A DNA stretch of 64,000 nucleotides, from contig JAJFPB010000002.1 of NCBI GenBank assembly GCA_020881915.1, forward strand, positions 372,001-436,000, written 5' to 3'. This stretch comes from Paramyrothecium sp. XJ0827 (taxonomy: Eukaryota > Ascomycota > Sordariomycetes > Hypocreales > Stachybotryaceae). The notes below the pieces were generated by a model. The model ran no database searches. It saw only the letters and a program-made list of their open reading frames with translations, and had not been told where the DNA came from. Of the stretch, positions 12,012-21,916 are shown piece by piece. Position numbers and translations under genes: made by a program. Each line of letters begins with the position of its first letter. Position 1 is the stretch's first letter.

Positions 12012-13296
12012 ATGACAGTGTATCGCCCGGCCGATCAGGCGACAGGCGCCAATGCCTCAGCAACGTCTGTAGAAGCTCCCAAAGTTGTCATCTTCGTCAT
12101 GGTTCGTTCGACCCTGCTTATCTTGTTCCTGAATCCAACGTGCCCATTATCGGGCCCTGACACGTATCTTCCAAATAGTTCCAGGCAGAGGCAAACAATT
12201 GGCTCTCCGAGGACAGCGAAATCAAGTTGACTCGCAAAATATCTTTGCCGGGTCTCTCTCGCGGCTTTGGCGACGTGCATCTTACAGAGGATGGCACTGT
12301 TTGTCTCCTCATCTTAGGCACAGCACGTAGGTGACTCGTTCTTTGTCGCTCAACCCCTGTCCTTTGCTTGCATTCTCGCATCAATACAACGCGGCATTGC
12401 TAAAAAGTTGGAACCGCGCCACAGTAATCAACGCCGCCTTGTCGGTTAATACCCTCATTTCCTCGGGGCGATTCGACTTCACCAAAAGCTACTTCATTCT
12501 CAGTGGCATCGCTGGGTGCAATCCGCGGCTGATTACGCTTGGAGGAGTTGCGTTCGCCAGGTTTGCCATCCAGGTAGATACCCAAATGGAATGGGATGCG
12601 AGAGAGATTCCCACGTCATGGCAGGCTGGCTATGTGCCCATGGGTGCTGATTCGCCCAGCTCATTTCCACTCATTGTTCACGGCTCCGAAGTCTACGAGC
12701 TCAACGACAACCTCCGACAGATATCCATGGAATTCGCCCGCCAAGCAACCTTAGAGGACTCGCCTGAGGCCGCAGCAACCCGGGCTACGTACGCAAATTC
12801 TCCCGACGACATATACCATGCTGCCACTCTGCCGCCAAGCATCCTCAAAGGCGACGTTCTCTCAGCCAATACCTTTTGGCATGGCTATTACATCTCTGAG
12901 TCCATGGTAAACGTCGCCAAGGTGTATACATCCGGCAAGGGCAATTACGCAATGACAGCCCAGGAAGACAATGCAATTCTAACTGCTCTCCTAAGGGCCG
13001 CGCTCCAGGAGAGAATAGATTTCTCGCGGATTTTACTCATGCGAGCGGCGTCCAACTTCGACCGAGAACCTACGGCTGACGTTCATCCTCAGCTGCCCTG
13101 GGTCTTGGACAACGGAGGGTTGCAACCTTCGGTGCGGAACCTGCACAGCACTGGCGTCAAGATCATTGAGGGCATTCTGGCCGGCTGGACATCCAAGTTT
13201 GAGCAAGGCATCCGCCCAGATAATTACATCGGCGACATCTTTGGGTCTCTTGGTGGGAAGCCGGATTATGTGCCTGATGGTATAAGGCTATGCTAG
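12012..13296 (+). CDS. Purine nucleoside permease (NUP family)
   Basis: 369 aa from three exons, 12012-12101, 12179-12326 and 12425-13296. The introns (GTTCGT...TAG, 77 nt; GTAGGT...CAG, 98 nt) join VVIFVM to FQAEANNWL and GTA-L to INAALSVNTLIS. Family hallmarks are the FVMFxxEAxxW start, YFILSGIAGCNPRLITLG (about 100-118), DAREIPTSWQAGYVP, MTAQEDNA and the end block NYIGDIFGSLGG. The Candida NUP protein transports adenosine and guanosine. The fold resembles nucleoside phosphorylases, so an enzymatic role is also possible. Unlike many family members it shows no signal peptide at ATG 12012. An in-frame upstream ATG at 11910 would add 34 unrelated-looking residues and is not preferred. Confidence 0.85.
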
Positions 13297-13543
13297 CAGG
13301 CACGCCACCAAGCTTGTGGTTTATCTAGAAGATATGTGGGTATTAAGCAAATTTTACTACTATAGGCTCATGCCAAACTCATTGATTTCTATCGGTGACC
13401 AATCTTGCGATGTTGACGCTGGGATATCTTGAACTTCATAATGTGCTTGTGCTGTGCTGGTTAGTCGTCGTGCATGTCACACGCCCTTTCTGTCATGTAT
13501 CTCGAGCCTCAAAACATTGCTTATGAGTGAGTTATTGGGCTAC

Positions 13544-15738
13544 TTATGTCAAGTCTATGACTTCCGGTTTGTTCAAGAATCCTTCCAGTCCATTGGTTTC
13601 GGTCTTAACAAAGCCCAGTCCTAAACGCTTGTAAGTGGCACTGCCCATAGCCTCCATCACAAGAATTGTAGCAAACGAGCCGTGTCGCACATTCTGTGTG
13701 TGTAGAAGAGCGCACCAAACCCCCATGTCTGTTTGTCTCAAGTTTGAAGACTGCAATAAGTTCCCTGCTGGAAAATCCAGCGCCACATCGGCGATTGCTT
13801 GTCCTGTTCTGGTGTCGATTAGCACAGCCGGATGCCGCGGCCTTTCTGTTGCATCTGCCACTTCCAGTCCATGCTCCACCATCCCCCCACTAGAGCCTCC
13901 GTATGACAATTCCGTTCTTGCAGCTGCATAGGCCTCAGAAACATGCAGCCTTGCCTCAAATAGACACGTCTGCATGGTTATAGTCCCATTTCTTAACGAG
14001 CCATATGGGTTGGAGTGGTCAACAAGCTCGCATTTTGTATCCATGATCTCCGCACAAAGCTCGAGCTTTGGTGTTTCTTTGGTCCCTCGCCAATTGCGAT
14101 AAGCGATTCGAACCTTCCCAACTGATGCCCATGACCATGTTGGAGCGATATTGTCCCGGATGACGGGTCGCTGGTCATTTGTGGCAACGTACCAGGCGAG
14201 GCCAGCGTAAAGGTGCTCTTTCCAGAGACCAGCAAAGTAGGTGATGCCATAGGCTTGCTGGAACAGCGCTGCTAGCCCTGATATAGCATTGAGATTGTCC
14301 GAGGAGTGTGTGAGCAACTTGTCGCTGTAGTGTTCGACCAAAGCATACCAAGAGTGGAAGGGGACAGGTGACGGAGAGTTTTCGCTAGAGATCGAAGAAG
14401 TATTTTTGTAGATGAGGGATCGGAATAGAGTAGAATCGAAAGTTGTCCTATGCACACGAGCAGGCCGCATGACTGGGTTTGTCTCTTCAGCGATAGCCTC
14501 GGAACAACTCCAAGCCATCTGCTGGCCAAATACCAGACATTTAGACGATAAGACACGCTCTTGAAGAATCCAACCTCTAGGCTCAAGGTGGTCAGGTCCG
14601 TTCTGGGTAGTCGCTAAAACAACCTCAAGCTTCACATCGCCTTGACCAGTGATGATGGTTATCGGAAGCCGGCAAGGACGGTATGTCAGCGGATTTCTCT
14701 GAACAAAAGCGCCCGCATGCGAGCTTGGCGCAATCGCTGTGTAAATGGTGAAATCTGCGTATCGGTATATGTCACCCATCTTTGGTAGCTCCCGATTGAG
14801 GTCATCTGCATCATCCTGTATGATGCAAAAGGCATCGATCCATATATAGTGATAGCCTAATTTCTGTGCAACTTGTATAGCATCGATAAAGGTACGAGGC
14901 ACGTTGTCCAGCGGCAGACCGCGCAGGTGAGATTGGTAGTTTGCTTTGACAGTCATGACCTTCCTGCCATGGCCCCAACAGTAGCTCAGGGCTATGTAGG
15001 GTCCACCATGACCTGTAATAGTATTGACTAGTACAAGGCGGTTTGGGCTGCGAATGTCTACGAGGCGAGTAGGCAGCTTCGTGTGGCGCGAGTTGAGGGC
15101 TTGTGAGTTGCATGCTTTGTGATGAATGCGACACTCGCGTAACCATTTTTGTGCCAGGGCAAGGTTTGCCATAGAACCTGTGCTCGTATCTTCTAGATCT
15201 TCATCACTAATGTAAGGTGTGGTTGACGTCTCCGTGGGCCCTTTTTTACACTGAATCTCAGGAGGGTATCGATCTGTCTGTCTGAAGCTTATATGAAGTG
15301 GCTTGACTGCTGTGTCAAAACTCACTGGTAAGATAGATATCATGAGCCGTCCGTCCGCATGCATGCTTGGCGTTGCAGCTTACCAAGTGTGGACTCGACG
15401 ACATCGAATATGGCACAACCTCGACGACTGGCAACATTGATGGTTCTGAGTTGTCCATTGATGTAATTACAAAGGAGGATCATGTCGGCCTCAAAGGCAT
15501 GACAAATATCCTGGTATGATTCAAAGGTATCCAACTTAGCACTAATGAGCGAACAGAAGGCGCAACCTGACGTGAGAGATTCTCGGAAGGAGCCACGATT
15601 CTTGTGAAGGATGTGGAAGTGGGTATTCGAGACGTTGCCGACAAGAGGCTGGAAGCAAATCGTGCCGCAGCCATTGCACAGCATGGGTCGTTGACAGTTA
15701 GCGAAAGCCAAGTCGGCAGTCGTCAATCCGATTGTCAT
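13544..15738 (-). CDS. HET-domain protein
   Basis: 711 aa from exons 15738-15384 and 15324-13544. The intron is 59 nt (GTAAGC...CAG) and restores VVESTL-VSFDTAVK. The heterokaryon-incompatibility domain spans about residues 205-350, with the signatures YIALSYCWG, YHYIWIDAFCIIQDD and DIYRYADFTIYTA. The C-terminal half has the RGWILQERVLS and PTWSWASV motifs usual in this family. The N-terminal exon contains a CNGC / CAFC cysteine pair of unknown role. HET proteins trigger cell death after fusion of unlike hyphae and act as downstream effectors of some fungal NLRs; an NLR-like gene lies about 6 kb to the right. An upstream in-frame TTG at 15774 is not a credible start. Confidence 0.9.
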
Positions 15739-15922
15739 ATTCTTGTCAGATAGTGGGGGACGGGGACTAATCAATGAACCAGAGCGATTGATTTGCCCGC
15801 CTGGTTAAGTTATGTGACGGGAGCACACACGGAGGCCAACGTATTAAGCATCCCTCATGGGACTTAGTTGGCTTGCATGTGCCCCACACAACTAGCGAGG
15901 GCCAATGGTGCCAATGGTGCGG

Positions 15923-15939
15923 AGCACTGCAATCTTAGC
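15923..15939 (+). repeat. Dispersed repeat core, single copy
   Basis: Core AGCACTGCAATCTTAGC. The flank CTGTACCACGCTTCTGCTTG, about 45-65 nt downstream, weakly resembles the second conserved block of other units. Immediately upstream is a short direct repeat of GCCAATGGT. Confidence 0.65.
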
Positions 15940-16339
15940 TCATGCTGTGCCCGTTCAATGCTGCAGTTTGCTGTACCACGCTTCTGCTTGCCCCCTGCGC
16001 TGCGAACTGAACGGCAGCCGACTAGGGCGTGAGGAGTCCCCAGTACAAATTGCGTAAGAATGGGTTGTAGTGTTGTGTTTTGGTCGTCCACTTGCAAAAG
16101 CTCGCGGAAATCACTTATTCGACTGCAGCATCTTGCCAGCTCGAGGGTTTTCTTACTTGAAATATGAAATAAACAAAAGAGATTCAGGCATAGTTTATCA
16201 CCAACAGTACATTCAGTATCCCTTGCTCGTAGCAAAGTGGTCACATCGCATTGGAGCCATCGCGGGAACCATACCAGCTGTATCAGCACTGTTCACGTTT
16301 CTGCTCTGCAGTATCTCGGCCAACCTAAGAAACATGTGA

Positions 16340-16960
16340 AGTCTCTGAGACGTACTCCGCTTTCACGCTGTCGTCTTGCAGGTATAGGGTTGCGTCCCGC
16401 GAATCGTGCACTGCAATATTAGCCTACTCAGCTGTACCCCGCTTTACTTGGACTACAGTCTCGCAGGCTTACAGGCAGCTAGCAAGATTCTCGAAATCGC
16501 ACAGATCTTTCTTGCACTGCAATATTAGCCTGCTCAGCTAACCTGAGAAGCTGATACGAGTGCTCAGCCGTACCCCGCTTTGCTCGGCTATAGTCTCGCA
16601 TGCTTACAGGCAGCCAGTAGGATTCTTCAACAGCCTCACTGGTCGTCTTGCACTGCAATATTAGCCGCCCTGGGAAGTTGATGCGACCTTTCGGGCGTTC
16701 CCCACTTTACTCAGGCCGCGGACTACATTACCGTCGGCAGGTCCGGCGGCCTCTGCGCACACCGCACGTCGCTGTCGAGCGGCCAGCACCACGGCGCCAG
16801 GTCCGCCTCCGATGCTTGACCCATTCGCTGATGCAGGAGAACAGACAATTGCACTTTTGACCCCCACCTCCCAACTGCCGGAAGTGCACTGCAATTTTAG
16901 CCTCAAGCAAGCACCTCCTCTCAGATACAACATCTTTCGGGGATGCCCTGATTGTTTCGG
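16340..16960 (+). repeat. Head-to-tail array of four dispersed-repeat units
   Basis: Cores at 16407-16423, 16513-16529, 16649-16665 and 16885-16901, all in plus orientation with start spacings of 106, 136 and 236 nt. Units share a second block like GTACCCCGCTTTACTYGG about 20-60 nt after the core, and a third like AGTCTCGCAKGCTTACAGGC. A core-less partial unit (GTACTCCGCTTTCACGCTG) precedes the first. The units are diverged in length, so this is an old tandem repeat rather than a fresh minisatellite. No open frame runs through it. Confidence 0.75.
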
Positions 16961-17074
16961 AAAGTCCTAGCCTCAAGAATCCATTATTGTTCAACTCAGC
17001 ACTACTCCTCGATTGATACTCGCAGTCTCGGCTCCCGTTTAAATGATCTTGCTTCTCGCTCGACCCATGACTTC

Positions 17075-20000
17075 CTAGCCACCAGACTTTGTAAAACCTG
17101 CCTGCGCAGCCCGTCGCTTGTTGACCTGTTGTGACTTCATTTCCTGTGCGAGATTAGCAACCAAGACTTTGGTTAACGAGGAGCATGCTCCTTCCGACTC
17201 GCACAAGCTATTCGCCTCAATACATACCTGTTCGACCGTGTCCTGTATCATATAACGAACCACGCGAACCTTGTCCCTTTGATTGATACGGATTGCTCGA
17301 GCGATGGCCTGCCTCTCAACGCTGGGGTTCCATTGAAGTTCGATGATGAATATCCTGTTCGCTGCTGTGAGGTTCAAGCTGTTACCACACGTCAGTGCTC
17401 TTGTCGTTTCAAAGAATCAATCTTCCATCCTTACCCATATGCCCCTGTGCCAGTTGTCATCAACAGAATTTGCGGACCGAGCCTGCTTGTGAACTCTTTC
17501 AGTATCCGTTGCCTCTTAGATAGAAGACTTTGCCCGTCTATACGAAGATGCTCTATACCCTCGATCCTAAGATGATGCTCAATGAGATCGAGCGTTTTCG
17601 TCCAACACGAGAAAACGATACTATAACATTTGTGTCAGGTTAGCTAAGTCATAGTATGGGTTGGAGGCTACTGAACCTCTTGCACTTCCGGAAATTCCCC
17701 ACCTCATCTCGGACCAACTCATCCTGCGCCATTCTGATGTCCTTGACCAGTTCAGTGATCTTGGTAGAGAAGCCGACTGCATTGAAGTAGTTTGGATGCT
17801 CCTGTTGTGGAGCGTCTTGCATTTCAATATCTCCTTGTTCACCGTCTGTGATTCTCGAGACCTGCTTTTGAATCGACTTTTTTAACTCACGACACATTGG
17901 ACAATGCCTCGGCATATCCCCTGGCAAGCCGTCTCCTTCACTAGGCGATTCTTCAAGGTCTTCGGAACACTCAGCGCATATAATATGCTCGCATGCTTCT
18001 ATAAAATCCTGACGAACGTTTCTGGAAGCGAGAACAGGCCTCGGTTGGCGACAAATAACGCAGGGTCGCTCGGCGTTGAACCCAACTTCAGCTAGGAACG
18101 CCTCCTTCCCGTCAATTGATCGGTGAGATCGCGTCCAAGATAGCAGATTTTGGTAAGTGCCGTGATTGCAGAGAAGACGTAGCTGCAGATGCACCTGGAA
18201 CAGACCGAACCGGCTATCGGACACCTTTTCTCCTATCTGCTCGCGAAGACGTCGTGCCAAAATCTTGGCTGTACGGTTGTATAGCAATCTTTCTTCCGGG
18301 CTTAGTTGAAGTTCTTTCGTCTGTTCTTCCTGCCCAGGCAGGTCTAGGAGATCTTTAGTCCGCTGTATGACCAGAGACTCATACAACATCACGAGTCTCT
18401 CCTTAACAACAGGTTCGCGTTCCAGGAAGGGGACAACAATGAAACGACGAAACTGAGCTAGACTGTGAAACGGCTCCGCCCGTAGGAACACAAACAAGGC
18501 CCCTATGTCATCTAAACCATTCTGAATTGGTGTTCCAGTCAGACACCATCTAGAGCGGGCGGAAAGGTTTGCACAAGCGCGGTGAAAGGTGGTCGCTGGG
18601 CGCCTTATCATATGCGCTATTCGACACATTAGCACGAAGAGTGGTGTCAGGACGGGTAGCTCCGACCTTCATCAAGGACCACGCGGAACCAATTTATCCT
18701 ATGCATAGTATCCTTCTTTGAAGAGGCAGCATCTGTAGCCAGTGTTTTGTATGTGGTCAGAACGATGTCCGCTTCACAGAGTCTGGCCAGGTCTCGCTCT
18801 CTCCCATTCCCGTGGTATTTGATGCAAGTCACAACGTTTCCGAGATGCCTATCAAGTCAGGATTATCCGCAAAGTACATCTAACCGTTTTACTGACTGTT
18901 GTATTTCGTTCATCCACTCATTGATCAGCCCTGCAAGGAATTGTTAGCTGGGGAACGGGCTAGTGGCTGTCAATCCTATGGAGCTCACAAGCTGAAGGGC
19001 TAACAATTAGCGTGGAATGAGCATGCTGCTGGATTGTGTCATGCATCAGGTCATCTTCATTCTCATTTTCCGCCCACTTGTGTCCCGTTTCGATCGTATT
19101 GATGATGAGTGCCAGCATCGACAAGGTTTTCCCCATGCCCATTTCATCTGCTAGGATTCCTCCCCCTCTCTCGTCAGGGCGTAGTGTGGATCGCATCTTC
19201 GTGATTTTATGCACATAACTTTGCTAGATTAGACAGAAGGGCAGTGCGTTGTCTGTTCAAACTTACACTTCGCTACCACCAACAAGAGCTGGTTGCCAAA
19301 GACGAAATTCGTCCGGCACATCTCCTGATTCACGCTCCAGCATAAATGCCAGGCCTTTCTCCTGGTGTCTATGCACTTGCATCAAAATCTTGTATCTAAG
19401 AACAATGAGCGAAGGAACTTACGGCAACAACTTCGTCTTCAATCTCCAGTCACCTCTTACACCAGTTTGACGCTCCATGCGATGCGATGCGGCAAGTACT
19501 GCCTGTTCCAGACGTTGAACCTCTCCATTAGCTGCGGGATCTGTAGTCAGAACTTCGGCGGTCGTATGCTCATCTTGTGGAGTGGCATCGAGCTCAGGAA
19601 ATCGGATCAAGTGAGGGTTCTCGTAGCGAGACGATCTTCGATAGTGATTCGGCTTTTGGAGCCATACTTTACGTTGTGAAAGGTAATCTCCTACTTCCCC
19701 GGCTTGGATGGAGTGGCCGTACATATTGATGTCAACATTCAAGACGGCGTCGCCCTTCTTGGAGACCCGGCTGATCTTTTTGCGAAGAAGAGATGGCTTA
19801 AACACGCCCTCGAAGACTAATGATTGTCTGGTGAGTAATCCCGTGAGGCTTTGACGCGTAGTGTCTTTCAAAAACCCTAGCACTTTTCCATTGGCGAACA
19901 TTAGACTGATCCGGTCTGCACTGTCCAGCTTGAGTGTGCAAGTCCGAATATCAGATGCTGTTAGCGTCGGGAAGGCTTCTGTGGAGTCGAGTTCCCTAAT

Positions 20001-20527
20001 CAGGTCATTCATATCGCCTGTCAATTGAACCTGAGCTTGGTGCACCTAGGTTTCTGTCAAAAGACGGTGTTTCAGCGCTACAGTGAGGTGATTACCATTC
20101 CATAGCATATTAACTCGGTATTCCCGAGGATATCGCTACTCTCGGGAGGCCTGTCCACGTCCTCATGATGGATTGCATTCGCATTTCCCGTACGTAGATC
20201 TGTAGCGTTGTGCCAAGCGTGCTCGGTATTGTGTTCGGCCGCACTAGATGCCCAGTGATTCAGCCCGTTTTGGGCGTCGTTAAAAAGCGGTGCGCCAATG
20301 TCTTGGTCCGGTGTGTACGCGTGCATCAAATCCTCGGGCAGTGGGAGGTCTGTTTGAAGGCCCTGCAATTTATCATACCAGGAATTGAAGTCATAATGGC
20401 GCGAAACGAGCATGCTGACCGTGTCTTGCCTGTTATTCGATGTCCATAGTACATCATCATCCCTTAGGTGGTTGTCCTCACCCATTGTCGCAACTTCACC
20501 ACCACCAAGGGTGGAGAGCACATCCAT
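17075..20527 (-). CDS. SNF2-family ATPase with internal RING finger (HLTF/RAD5-type)
   Basis: 983 aa from ten exons: 20527-20096, 20045-19423, 19368-19269, 19223-18989, 18930-18897 (34 nt), 18848-18667, 18616-17677, 17620-17435, 17378-17228, 17143-17075. All phases agree. Helicase motifs appear in order: Walker A DEMGMGKT (about 410-418), LDEAH (about 533-537, split by an intron), LTGTPIQNG (about 560), a C3HC4-like RING (about 721-775, CVIC...CEH..C..C...CPMC), GTGAYGLNLT and NPSVERQAIARAIRINQ (about 930-948). A RING between the two helicase lobes is typical of RAD5/HLTF/RAD16 proteins, which remodel DNA-protein complexes and can ubiquitinate. The role here is inferred only. No clear HIRAN domain in the N-terminal 350 residues. 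The weakest splice is the third donor (GTGTAA). An additional 5' exon is possible. Confidence 0.85.
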
Positions 20528-20919
20528 GACGGTTGCGTGCACGGTAAAAGATTCTCTATCGCTTGCAATACTCTTGGCACGGCGTTTTAGGAGGTGGTGC
20601 ACCGCAACGTAATGTTAGCATCTCTAGAAGAGGCGCTTGGAGTAAGTTGCCTGGTTATCTTGTTAGGCACGCAACTGGTGCGCAAAAAAACAAGAAGACA
20701 GATCAGACAACAAAGACATGTATTATCTGATTATACCTCTCAAATCGTTTCAAAGAGCTTTCAAGCTCAAAATAGTCAGATTGTATTTTGTAATCTGTTA
20801 TTATTAAAATCTTATAGTCAGTTTATTTATGAATTACATCTGCGAGGTCTCTTTTTTGGCTGACCTTGGTAGATTCCCTGGCCAAGCAGCTGTTAGGCAA
20901 TTATCGGTGAGTAGACGAG

Positions 20920-21225
20920 AGAAAGTGAGGCTGCACTGCAATCTTAGTGTCTCTGAGAGACTGACTTGGAGGATGTTGGCCGCGCACCAGCATGCCTCTG
21001 AAGTAGGAGGGAAAATGAGGCTCTTTGCCTTTCTTTTAGCACTGCACTGCAATCTTAGCGTCTCTGGAAGACTGACTCGATGCCCCTTGACTCTAGCCGA
21101 CTTGGAGTGCGCTCCAAGGAGCTTGAGTGAAAGTGAGGCGAGCCTATTGTGTATTAATTAATTGGCTCTAACTAAGTTAAAGTGAGGCGAACCATGCACT
21201 GCAATCTTAGCCGTGCTGGACGAGA
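20920..21225 (+). repeat. Dispersed repeat, three head-to-tail copies
   Basis: Cores at 20932-20948, 21043-21059 and 21195-21211, all plus. The first two are followed by TGTCTCTGAGAGACTGACT / CGTCTCTGGAAGACTGACT, so the homology extends at least 35 nt. AAAGTGAGGC occurs just before copies one and three. This subfamily differs from the 16.4-kb array beyond the core. It lies in the divergent upstream region of the SNF2 and NACHT genes. Confidence 0.75.
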
Positions 21226-21833
21226 TGTGTATTGTAACTGTATTTTGTGTTCGGGGGACGCTCCTGGGAACGGGCCCAACGTCCACTAGCGTATTCGTCC
21301 CCCTCCCCCCCTCCACCCACACTCGTGATGCGCGCGGAAGAGAGGCTCAACTAAGGTAGTAGTGCAAATACCTTAGCCTTGACCCTTCTGAAGAATTTCG
21401 AAGATTCCATCAATTGAAGAGGCAAATGGTGGTGGCTTCTCTGCACCACCTTCAGCATTCCTCCCTTGCTACTCTTGACTCTGTGTTACATACATTGTTC
21501 GTCCGGTCGGAGATTTACTTGTCTGGCGCGCAATGCATCGGCAGAGGCCTGATGGTTCGCTAGAAAAGAAAAAGAAAAAAGGCTAGCCTCATGGCATTCT
21601 AAGGCAAAATAATTTAACCGTCAGCGCCGCTGCCTGCTACTCGACAAGTCAAATACAGCTTCCAATGTTTCTGTTGGAAATGAGGAGGGAGCAGTCAGGC
21701 TGTACGAACGTGGCGGTGTACTGCAGCATAACAAGGCTGTTCATCAGGGTGACACTGAGTGGCCACGAACGCTGACGTTGCAGCAAGGCAGCCGCATCAA
21801 CCTTCAGTGGTGGTTGGCCTCAGACAGTCACCA

Positions 21834-21853
21834 CAAAAAAAAAAAAAAAAAAA
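21834..21853. repeat. Poly-A tract upstream of the NACHT gene
   Basis: An uninterrupted run of about 19-20 A begins about 80 nt before the start ATG at 21917. It could be a nucleosome-excluding promoter tract or the tail of a retroposed insertion. No target-site duplication was confirmed. Confidence 0.6.
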
Positions 21854-21916
21854 CCTTCAATCAACCCATAACCTTTCTTAACTCGCCCTTTGAGCAGGTT
21901 GTGGTGGTAGGAAGAA

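Larger units (their letters stand above)
15739..17074. other. Intergenic dominated by repeat units
   Basis: Between the HET and SNF2 genes. Five copies of the dispersed repeat core lie here, four of them in a head-to-tail array (separate entries). Small frames over the array are not genes. Confidence 0.6.
20528..21916. other. Divergent intergenic region between SNF2 and NACHT genes
   Basis: 1.4 kb shared upstream region. It contains three repeat units (20.9-21.2 kb), a cytosine-rich run near 21301-21317 and a long A-tract at 21834-21853. No gene is supported. Confidence 0.6.

Noticed and set aside
16340..16960. Regular repeats considered as a CRISPR array
   Set aside because: Spacing is irregular, units are diverged and the genome is fungal.
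20528..20602. Extension of the SNF2 protein to a GTG at 20602
   Set aside because: GTG is not a credible start in fungi. The first in-frame ATG is at 20527. An upstream exon is possible but no clear splice site was seen.
21834..21853. A-tract considered as the tail of a LINE or SINE insertion
   Set aside because: No element body or target-site duplication could be recognised next to it.
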